DNA of 6,033 nucleotides from positions 1 to 6,033 of the forward strand of contig CAIVAH010000059.1 of NCBI GenBank assembly GCA_903903765.1. The letters are read 5' to 3'. The stretch comes from an uncultured Methylococcaceae bacterium. Its GTDB lineage: Bacteria; Pseudomonadota; Gammaproteobacteria; Methylococcales; Methylomonadaceae. A program made the translations under genes and the position numbers. Positions 1-5,371 of the stretch are shown piece by piece (the first letter of the stretch is position 1; the number at the start of each line of letters is the position of its first letter). Below the pieces are notes generated by a model that did not search any database, was not told the DNA's origin, and saw nothing but the letters and a program-made list of their open reading frames with translations.

Positions 1-170
1 AGTTTGTGGTATTAGGTGAATACATTAAAACCGATGAGGGTTTACCTGAGGCTAATGGCCAAACATATCGTTTGCCAGCCGGTGCGTTTTTTGAAATTCG
101 TGATAACAAAGTAGCCCGTATTACTAATTACTATAATCTCCAAGATTGGATTGCGCAGGTTTCAGCGTAA
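1..170 (+). CDS. NTF2-like / ketosteroid isomerase-related protein, 3' end only
   Basis: The reading frame starting at base 3 is open to a TAA at 168-170 and gives the last 55 residues of a protein that begins before the window. The end reads like the last two strands and C-terminal helix of the SnoaL/NTF2 cone fold: a glycine and proline loop (RLPAGAFFEIRD), the strand DNKVARITNYYN, then LQDWIAQVSA. I recognise this ending from the small family called ketosteroid isomerase-related proteins. Members are usually about 130-150 residues, so more than half is missing here. Family members are soluble; many have no proven substrate, and a steroid activity should not be assumed. The catalytic residues of the fold would lie mostly in the missing part. 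The gene ends 14 bp before a stem-loop terminator and converges on the cyclic-di-GMP gene. The family call rests on pattern recognition of a short tail. Confidence 0.72.
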   Translation, partial: FVVLGEYIKTDEGLPEANGQTYRLPAGAFFEIRDNKVARITNYYNLQDWIAQVSA

Positions 171-183
171 TATCGATGTCTTT

Positions 184-218
184 AAAGGTATGCACAGTTT
201 GAAGTGCATACCTTTTTT
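184..218 (+). terminator. Intrinsic terminator of the NTF2-like gene
   Basis: A perfect 12-bp stem (184-195 with 204-215, core GGTATGCAC / GTGCATACC) encloses an 8-nt loop and runs into six Ts at 213-218. It sits 14 bp after the plus-strand stop codon and 7 bp from the stop of the convergent minus-strand gene. On the minus strand the same stem is followed by only three Ts, so it should work best for the plus-strand gene and at most weakly for the other. Confidence 0.88.
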
Positions 219-224
219 ATCTTG

Positions 225-3092
225 TTATTGATGCCAGTTTTCTTGGATCAATAACTGAAGTTTTTCTAGTAATGTTTTTTGTAAGATTTTAAGTTGTGGC
301 AATTGAGCCAAAGCCTCGGTCGTTTTTCCTGCGGCATGGAGTTTAATAAGTTCAGAGCCAAAGGCATTTAATTGTTGATGTAATGCTTGAGCATTTAAAT
401 ACAGACCATTTTTAGCAATAGTTTTGGTTTTTAGCCAAGCACCAAAACGAGAATGTTGATTATTGGGCAAGCTTGCAGTGTTTGGGTTTAAAAGATATTT
501 TTCAATGTCTTCCAACCAAACGCGATATTCCGCATTAGCAAATAATAAAGGTAAGTCATCACGAGTGAATGACGGTCTGTCATGCCAACTTGTATCGGGT
601 TGCCAGTTTTCGATCCAAGTAGGTATTTCCGATGCCGGCATCGGCTTTGCAATTGCATAGCCTTGTGCAATATCACAACCGAGTTGTAACAGTATTTCAC
701 CGTGTTGTTTGGTTTCCATGCCTTCAGCAATCACCTCAAGGTCAAAAGCAGAGGCTAAAGCTAATACACCTTCTACGATAGAAAGATCATTAAAGTCGTT
801 CAACATATCTCTAACAAAACTTTGATCTATTTTAATTTGGCTCACGGGTAAACGTTTTAAGTAAGTGAGCGAGGAATAACCGGTACCGAAATCATCAAGA
901 GCGAATTTAACCCCCAACTCACTGCAGGCTTCGATGAGTTTTGATACTTGAGTTAAATCTCGCATCGCACTGGTTTCCAAAACCTCCATTTCTAAATCTC
1001 CGGGGTTAACTTTAGGGTGAGCCGCCAGCATTAGTTTTAAGCGCTCAACAAAATCTTCTTGTTGTAATTGTTTAGCGCTCACATTGACACTAATAGGTAT
1101 ATCGAGATTAACTAGATGCCAAGCCTCTATTTGGTCCATGGTGGTATTAATGACCCACTCGCCGATTTCTAAAGACAGTTGATGATTCTCAATGAGTGGC
1201 AGAAACTCGGCAGGCGCTAATAAGCCTTTCTCGGGGTGTTGCCATCGAATCAAAGCTTCAACACCAGTGACACAGCCCAAGCGTAAATTGACTTTGGGTT
1301 GGTAATGCAATTTAAATTCTCCAGCATTTAAAGCCTTAGTAATGCTTTTTAAGTTTTCATGATGGGTACGTGTGAGATTGTCTAATTCTAGATCAAACAC
1401 ATGATAGCGATTTTTACCGGCTAATTTTGCCTGATACATAGCTTGATCTGCCTGGCGGATTAATATATCACCATCGACTTCCTCGGTTTGTGGATAGAAG
1501 GTAATGCCCATGCTGGCGGTAATTTGTAAATTAATATCAGCAAATAATAATGCTTGCGATGCGGCTTTAAGGAGTCGATTTAATAAGGGCGCGCACGTTT
1601 CAGCGTCACCAACATCGACCAATAGAATAATAAACTCGTCTCCGCCTATGCGGGCTAAAGTGTCTACTTCGCGTAGACATTCTTTCATATTATTAGCCAC
1701 GCTAATTAATAATTGATCACCTGCCAAATGACCAAACGAGTCGTTGATGGTTTTAAAGCCATCTAGATCTAAAAATACCAGCGCTAGGACTTGGGCTTGG
1801 CGTTTAGTCACTGCTATCGCTTGTTGTATTCGATCCGCTAATAAGACGCGATTAGGTAAATTGGTTAATGCATCATAATGCGCACTATGTTCTAAATCGT
1901 GTTCATGTTTTTTTGCTAAGGTAATATCAGACATAAGTGCAACATAATGAGATGACTTACCATCTTCGTTATAAACTGAGCTAATGTATTCCATCACTAC
2001 GTAGACTTCGCCATTTTTATGCCGATTCCAAATCTCCCCATACCAATGGCCTTTATTTTTTAAATCACGCCATAAATTGTCATAAAAGTGTTTGTCTTGG
2101 TGGCCAGAGCTCAGTATTCTGGGATTTTTATTCAGTACTTCTGCGCGGCTAAAGCCAGTAATTTCAGAAAAAGCATCATTAACTTGTAAAATCGCTCCTG
2201 AATTATCAGTGATTAAAATACCTTCATGGGCATGAGTAAAAACACTAGCGGCAAGTTTAAGATTAGCGACGGCAAGTTTATGTTCTGTAATGGCGGTATG
2301 AGATACCACACAGCCGTTGTTTACAGGTAACATGGGGGTGACGTTCATTTTATACCAACGTCGTTCCGAGTCAGAATGGCAAGGGTATTCCATAGAAAAT
2401 TCGGCTAAACTGCCTTTTAATACGGCGCTGATGCCTGTATAAGCGTTAGTTGCACTATCGTCCGTAGCGTTATTTAGGTGTGATTGACAGGCTTTTAAAT
2501 AATTCGTGCCTATATCGGTGCTTATTAAATCAGGGTTAGCCGTTTTAGCGTTATTAAGTGCAAAATCTTTCCAAGCTTGATTAGTTAGAGTGATAAAACC
2601 TTTGTTATCTAAGACTGCAATTTGAGCTGATACGGAATTTAAAATGCTTAGCTGAAAGGATTCAATGTTTTTAAGATTTTGTTCTATTGCTTTACGTAAG
2701 CTAATATCTTGAAAGAAAGCCGCGATTTGACCACCGTTATAGGGTAAAAATTGTACGGAGACTTCTACATCATAAATTGAGCCGTCTTTACGTCTATGCT
2801 TTGATTCAAAACGATGTTGATTTAAATCTAAGTGTGTGGAAATGTCAGTTTTAGAATCAATAGTTTGTAAATCCGCGATGCTCAGGGTTTTAAGTTCGGT
2901 TTCGGTATACCCGCTCATTTGGCAATAACTGTCATTTACTTCGATGAGATTCATCTGAGTATCTAACAACCAAAATCCATCTATTGCATTATTTAAAATG
3001 CGTTGATGTTGCTCGTTTTTTAGATGTAAAGCGTGTGTTAAAGCGGATTTTTTTTTATGGAAGCTTAAGCGATTGAGAGTATTAGGAAGCAT
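225..3092 (-). CDS. PAS-PAS-PAS-GGDEF-EAL cyclic-di-GMP synthase/phosphodiesterase with C-terminal CZB-like domain
   Basis: This 955-residue protein has no signal peptide or membrane segment and should be a cytoplasmic sensor that makes and breaks cyclic-di-GMP. PAS domains lie at about 26-140, 142-275 and 280-395. The GGDEF domain (about 400-566) has its signature at 483-487, the first metal Asp at D442, guanine-contact N450, and an intact inhibitory I-site RxxD (R474, D477) five residues before the signature. The EAL domain (about 586-830) keeps EAL at 612-614, N670, E703, the DDFGTG loop (D733, D734), K754, E790 and Q810, the set expected of an active phosphodiesterase. Both activities therefore look possible. 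Residues about 846-955 match the CZB zinc-binding region, but three of four expected ligands appear changed (Y856, S881, N909; H905 kept). The ATG follows an in-frame TAG directly, so no earlier start exists, yet no clear Shine-Dalgarno is present. Ligands of the PAS domains cannot be told. Confidence 0.96.
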   Translation of the reverse strand: MLPNTLNRLSFHKKKSALTHALHLKNEQHQRILNNAIDGFWLLDTQMNLIEVNDSYCQMSGYTETELKTLSIADLQTIDSKTDISTHLDLNQHRFESKHRRKDGSIYDVEVSVQFLPYNGGQIAAFFQDISLRKAIEQNLKNIESFQLSILNSVSAQIAVLDNKGFITLTNQAWKDFALNNAKTANPDLISTDIGTNYLKACQSHLNNATDDSATNAYTGISAVLKGSLAEFSMEYPCHSDSERRWYKMNVTPMLPVNNGCVVSHTAITEHKLAVANLKLAASVFTHAHEGILITDNSGAILQVNDAFSEITGFSRAEVLNKNPRILSSGHQDKHFYDNLWRDLKNKGHWYGEIWNRHKNGEVYVVMEYISSVYNEDGKSSHYVALMSDITLAKKHEHDLEHSAHYDALTNLPNRVLLADRIQQAIAVTKRQAQVLALVFLDLDGFKTINDSFGHLAGDQLLISVANNMKECLREVDTLARIGGDEFIILLVDVGDAETCAPLLNRLLKAASQALLFADINLQITASMGITFYPQTEEVDGDILIRQADQAMYQAKLAGKNRYHVFDLELDNLTRTHHENLKSITKALNAGEFKLHYQPKVNLRLGCVTGVEALIRWQHPEKGLLAPAEFLPLIENHQLSLEIGEWVINTTMDQIEAWHLVNLDIPISVNVSAKQLQQEDFVERLKLMLAAHPKVNPGDLEMEVLETSAMRDLTQVSKLIEACSELGVKFALDDFGTGYSSLTYLKRLPVSQIKIDQSFVRDMLNDFNDLSIVEGVLALASAFDLEVIAEGMETKQHGEILLQLGCDIAQGYAIAKPMPASEIPTWIENWQPDTSWHDRPSFTRDDLPLLFANAEYRVWLEDIEKYLLNPNTASLPNNQHSRFGAWLKTKTIAKNGLYLNAQALHQQLNAFGSELIKLHAAGKTTEALAQLPQLKILQKTLLEKLQLLIQENWHQ
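3048..3056 (-). repeat. A9 homopolymer at codons 13-15 of the GGDEF-EAL gene
   Basis: Nine consecutive As on the coding strand form exactly three lysine codons. Loss of one A would give a TAA four codons beyond the tract, and gain of one A would give a TAA about twenty codons on, so either slip would remove all domains. The tract is a possible site of slippage; its length alone does not show that it varies. Confidence 0.9.
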
Positions 3093-3130
3093 CTATTTAT
3101 TAACAACTCAGGTTGATAGGTAGGTGCTGC

Positions 3131-3173
3131 TAAAGTTTAGTAGAAGATTTTAATATTTCAAATTTATTTTCAA
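3131..3173 (-). promoter_or_regulatory. Upstream element pair of the GGDEF-EAL gene (shared with the repeat-protein gene)
   Basis: On the minus strand, TTGAAAATAAA (3173-3163) is followed 21 bp later by ACTAAACTTTA (3141-3131). Both 11-mers recur in the same order upstream of the next minus-strand gene. A possible sigma-70 reading is a second TTGAAA (3166-3161), a 16-bp spacer and TAAACT inside the second block as the -10, which would give a leader of about 30 nt. The promoter reading is weak (-10 matches 4 of 6 consensus bases) and does not carry over to the other copy, so the pair may be an operator instead. Confidence 0.35.
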
Positions 3174-3176
3174 CTT

Positions 3177-3195
3177 AGCAAGTAGAGTACTTGCT
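3177..3195. other. Short stem-loop in the gap upstream of the GGDEF-EAL gene
   Basis: An 8-bp perfect inverted repeat, AGCAAGTA / TACTTGCT, has a 3-nt centre. Neither side is followed by a T-run, so it is not a standard terminator. It lies just upstream of the shared TTGAAAATAAA block on the minus strand and could be a protein-binding dyad. Confidence 0.4.
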
Positions 3196-3218
3196 GAAAT
3201 ATTGAAGCGGCATAGTTT

Positions 3219-3252
3219 CATTCAGGTAAATCTTTATAGATCTACCTGAGTG
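3219..3252 (-). terminator. Stem-loop after the repeat-protein gene, possible terminator without a T-run
   Basis: On the minus strand a 12-bp stem (3249-3238 with 3233-3222, one G-U pair, core TCAGGTA / TACCTGA) closes a 4-nt loop. It begins about 35 bp after the stop codon of the repeat-protein gene, the usual place for a terminator. The downstream side continues ATGAAACT with no T-run, so it may be a weak terminator or a 3'-end-protecting hairpin. Confidence 0.4.
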
Positions 3253-3284
3253 TTATTGTTATTAAGGGTAATGAACGGAGTTGA

Positions 3285-3812
3285 TTAGCTATTAAGCATT
3301 GCTTCGTAGTGACGACGTAAAATAGAATCAGTCGGTATTTGATTAGTAGCAACTTCAGTTTCTGTGGCGATTGTTACGGGGCTAGTTTTGACTGATATCT
3401 TAGGCAAATTTTCGTAATTAGCAGTCGCAGTAGCAAGTGCTTTACTACAAACTAAGCATAATTCAATTTGGCTATTTATTTCTGCATCATAATGACGGCT
3501 TTGAATGGAATCTGAAGGTCGCGAACCTTTAACCGCAACTAAAATGTTTTTTAAATGCGCTAAAGCATGACGTCTTAAAGTTGAATCTTCTGGAAGATTA
3601 TCAGTTGTAGCTTTTGCAACTACGGGCGCTGATGCTTGAACGACAGAAGGCGTTTTTTCAGCAACTGGGGCGCTTTCTTCAATGGCTACAGTTTCTACAG
3701 GTGCTTTAGTTTCTGTTACAGTGGCAGCAGGTGTAGCTGGTTTATTAAGTTCTGTCACTAATTTTAGGGTTTTTTTAGCAAGACAAATTAGATTTTGTAA
3801 AAGATTGTTCAT
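3285..3812 (-). CDS. Hypothetical protein with three PxDSxxxRH repeats
   Basis: I do not recognise a named family. From the ATG at 3812 the product is 175 residues: an N-terminal hydrophobic/basic helix (about 2-22), a low-complexity linker rich in Ala, Pro, Val, Thr and Glu (about 25-70), then three copies of a motif of the form PxDSxxxRH. The copies are PEDSTLRRH (74-82), PSDSIQSRH (99-107) and PTDSILRRH (160-168); the last two continue Y-D/E-A, and the third runs to the C-terminus. A CxxC pair (C119, C122) lies between repeats 2 and 3. There is no signal peptide and no convincing membrane span. The ATG at 3812 is preferred because AGAG (3824-3821) lies 8 nt before it; a GTG nine bases upstream overlaps that AGAG and could not use it. 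The gene stands alone between two minus-strand genes. I recall similar short motifs in other gammaproteobacterial small proteins, but assign no function. Confidence 0.85.
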   Translation of the reverse strand: MNNLLQNLICLAKKTLKLVTELNKPATPAATVTETKAPVETVAIEESAPVAEKTPSVVQASAPVVAKATTDNLPEDSTLRRHALAHLKNILVAVKGSRPSDSIQSRHYDAEINSQIELCLVCSKALATATANYENLPKISVKTSPVTIATETEVATNQIPTDSILRRHYEAMLNS

Positions 3813-3845
3813 AATAATCACTCTGTAATAGTAAAGATGCCACGT

Positions 3846-3893
3846 TAAAGTTTAGTTGCTAAAAGCAACAATGTTTTTTATTTTTATTTTCAA
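3846..3893 (-). promoter_or_regulatory. Upstream element pair of the repeat-protein gene
   Basis: TTGAAAATAAA (3893-3883) and ACTAAACTTTA (3856-3846) on the minus strand are the same two blocks, in the same order, as in front of the GGDEF-EAL gene. The first block lies 71 bp from the ATG in both cases; the gap between blocks is 26 bp here and 21 bp there. In this copy a small hairpin (GTTGCT / AGCAAC, 3869-3855) lies between them and overlaps the second block by two bases. Confidence 0.35.
3855..3869. other. Small hairpin in the leader of the repeat-protein gene
   Basis: A 6-bp perfect inverted repeat, GTTGCT / AGCAAC, has a 3-nt centre. On the plus strand it is followed by T-rich sequence (six Ts at 3874-3879), which resembles a terminator, but no plus-strand gene precedes it. 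If minus-strand transcription starts near 3887 it would be in the 5' leader. Its role is unclear. Confidence 0.35.
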
Positions 3894-3902
3894 ACTATAA
3901 CA
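3894..3902 (-). promoter_or_regulatory. Candidate extended -10 promoter for the repeat-protein gene
   Basis: The minus strand reads TGT-TATAGT, an extended -10 form (TGn plus a 5-of-6 match to TATAAT), with no good -35. Transcription would start near 3887, leaving a leader of about 75 nt containing both shared blocks. A perfect 11-bp dyad ATCAC-A-GTGAT (3925-3935) lies 38-48 bp upstream of that start and could be an operator or activator site. Confidence 0.35.
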
Positions 3903-3961
3903 CTTGTCGATTAACTTGGCGATAATCACAGTGATAAATAATAAGCAATGTTACTTTTTTG

Positions 3962-3989
3962 ATACCTTAATAGCTGTTACTAAAGGTAT
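3962..3989 (-). terminator. Stem-loop at the 3' end of mtaD, doubtful terminator
   Basis: The inverted repeat ATACCTT / AAGGTAT is extended by TAG / CTA across a two-base bulge and closes a 6-nt loop. It abuts and overlaps by one base the mtaD stop codon. On the minus strand it is followed by an A-run rather than a T-run, so termination here is doubtful, and some read-through from mtaD into the repeat-protein gene is possible. Confidence 0.35.
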
Positions 3990-5299
3990 TATTCAGATAA
4001 GCGTGCTTGCCATTGCAGGGCTTTTTCTTTTAAGACGGCAAGGTCGATGCCAGTTAGTTGTCGATTTTTTACTAAATGTTTGCCCGCCACCCAAACATCT
4101 GATACTTGTTGACGACTTGCAGCATACACAATTTGTGAGATAGGTGAGTAGAGTGGTTGAGTTTCTAACGCACTTAAATTAATAGCAATGACATCAGCGG
4201 CTTTGCCGACGGTTAATGATCCAGTAATATCATCTAACCCTAAGGCTTTAGCACCATTAATGGTGGCCATTTTAAGGGCGGTCATGGCTGGGACAGCACT
4301 TGCATCGCCAGATACGCCTTTCGCTAACAAAGCAGCGGTGCGCATTTCACCAAACATATCTAAGTCATTATTACTCGCTGCACCATCAGTCCCTAGAGCG
4401 ACATTAATTCCAGCGGCTAAACATTGCGCAACTGGGCAAAAACCACTGGCGAGTTTTAAATTAGACTCTGGGCAATGCACAATATGGGCGCCGGATTCTG
4501 CGAGTAGATTAATCTCGTCAGTATTTAGCTGTGTCATGTGCACAGCAATTAAAGACGAGTTAATTAAGTCTAGTTCAGCTAAACGTTGTAATGGTCTTAC
4601 ACCAGATTGAGCTTGAGCTTGTGAAACTTCAAATGCGGTTTCGTGAATGTGCATGTGGATCGGCAGCTCAAGTTCATCCGCTAAGGCTTTGATTTTCTTT
4701 AAGGGTTCATCTGATACCGTGTAGGGGGCATGCGGGGCAAAAGCTGTGCTACAAAGTGTTGAATGGTGGAGTTGTGCTTGCAGTGCCAAACCTTTGCTAA
4801 TATATTCCTCGCTATCTTGTGCCCATGCCGAAGGAAAATCGATGACAATTAAGCCCACTTTTGCACGAATCCCATGTTCTATCGCTTGTTGAGCCGTAAT
4901 GTCAGGAAAAAAATACATATCATTAAAGCAGGTGGTACCGCCTAAGAGCATTTCGGCAATGGCTATATCGGTGCCGTCTTTAACAAATTCTGGACTCATC
5001 CATTTTTGTTCTAAGGGCCATATATGATTTTGCAGCCAGTCCATGAGTGCTAAATCATCCGCGACGCCGCGCAACAAGGTCATAGCAGAATGGGTATGAC
5101 AATTAATTAAGCCAGGCAATAAAGCGTGATTAGCTAAGTTCTCAGTCGTTGTTGCGGTATAAATCTTTAGAGCTGTTTCGGTAGGTAATAAATCTATAAT
5201 TTTGCCTGCATGGATCGCTAAACTATGGTGTTCATAGGTTACGGATTCCGGTTCAACAGGTATAATCCAACGAGCATGAATAAGCGTATCGACTAGCAT
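3989..5299 (-). CDS. mtaD: 5-methylthioadenosine/S-adenosylhomocysteine deaminase (amidohydrolase, TRZ/ATZ type)
   Basis: This 436-residue cytoplasmic metal-dependent amidohydrolase is full length for the family. It is expected to deaminate 5'-methylthioadenosine to methylthioinosine, as known for the Pseudomonas aeruginosa homologue, and may also act on S-adenosylhomocysteine or adenosine. The metal and active-site residues of the TIM-barrel fold are visible: HxH after strand 1 (H68, H70, in CHTHSAM), substrate-binding E97 in WPLEQKW, H190 in APHAPYT, H217 and E220 in the HMHIHE stretch, H254 in AVHMTQ, and D305 in GTDGAASNN. An N-terminal beta segment and a C-terminal one (KAADVIAINL onward) form the usual composite sandwich. 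The ATG has a strong Shine-Dalgarno, GAGGAA (5311-5306), six bases away. The divergent neighbour mtnA acts two steps later in methylthioadenosine recycling, which supports methylthioadenosine as the physiological substrate over guanine or triazines. Exact substrate preference cannot be read from sequence. Confidence 0.93.
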   Translation of the reverse strand: MLVDTLIHARWIIPVEPESVTYEHHSLAIHAGKIIDLLPTETALKIYTATTTENLANHALLPGLINCHTHSAMTLLRGVADDLALMDWLQNHIWPLEQKWMSPEFVKDGTDIAIAEMLLGGTTCFNDMYFFPDITAQQAIEHGIRAKVGLIVIDFPSAWAQDSEEYISKGLALQAQLHHSTLCSTAFAPHAPYTVSDEPLKKIKALADELELPIHMHIHETAFEVSQAQAQSGVRPLQRLAELDLINSSLIAVHMTQLNTDEINLLAESGAHIVHCPESNLKLASGFCPVAQCLAAGINVALGTDGAASNNDLDMFGEMRTAALLAKGVSGDASAVPAMTALKMATINGAKALGLDDITGSLTVGKAADVIAINLSALETQPLYSPISQIVYAASRQQVSDVWVAGKHLVKNRQLTGIDLAVLKEKALQWQARLSE

Positions 5300-5316
5300 C
5301 AGTTGTTCCTCGGTGA

Positions 5317-5345
5317 GTGACTGGTTTAATTAAGAGAATTATAAC
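5317..5345 (+). promoter_or_regulatory. Candidate sigma-70 promoter of mtnA
   Basis: GTGACT (5317-5322, 4 of 6 consensus bases) and TATAAC (5340-5345, 5 of 6) are separated by exactly 17 bp. Initiation would fall near 5352, about 20 nt before the mtnA ATG. Confidence 0.5.
5338..5343 (-). promoter_or_regulatory. Candidate -10 element of the mtaD promoter
   Basis: The minus strand reads a perfect TATAAT 38 bp upstream of the mtaD ATG. The best -35 candidate, TTGCTA, is at a long 19-bp spacing, so it is weak. This hexamer overlaps the mtnA -10 on the other strand by four bases. Confidence 0.5.
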
Positions 5346-5371
5346 TTTTTGGCCCTAGGTTTTAGCAAATA

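Noticed and set aside
463..730. Open frames on both strands inside the 3' part of the GGDEF-EAL gene, plus another at 1504-1716
   Set aside because: They lie wholly within a strongly supported coding sequence, have no recognisable protein features and no ribosome-binding context.
3131..3170. Plus-strand TAAAGTTT at 3131 and 3846 as sigma-28 (flagellar) -35 elements
   Set aside because: No sequence resembling GCCGATAA follows at the required 11-bp spacing, and no plus-strand gene lies downstream.
3813..3821. GTG at 3821 as start of the repeat-protein gene
   Set aside because: It overlaps the only AGAG ribosome-binding candidate, whereas the ATG at 3812 is 8 nt from it; only three residues differ.
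3904..4610. Plus-strand open frames at 3904-4143 and 4188-4610 antisense to mtaD
   Set aside because: They are mostly antisense to mtaD codons, show no family resemblance, and no plus-strand promoter or Shine-Dalgarno supports them.
5300..5371. SAM-type riboswitch in front of the methionine-salvage genes
   Set aside because: The whole gap is 72 bp and the predicted leaders are about 20-30 nt, too short for any known SAM riboswitch, and no fitting stems are seen.
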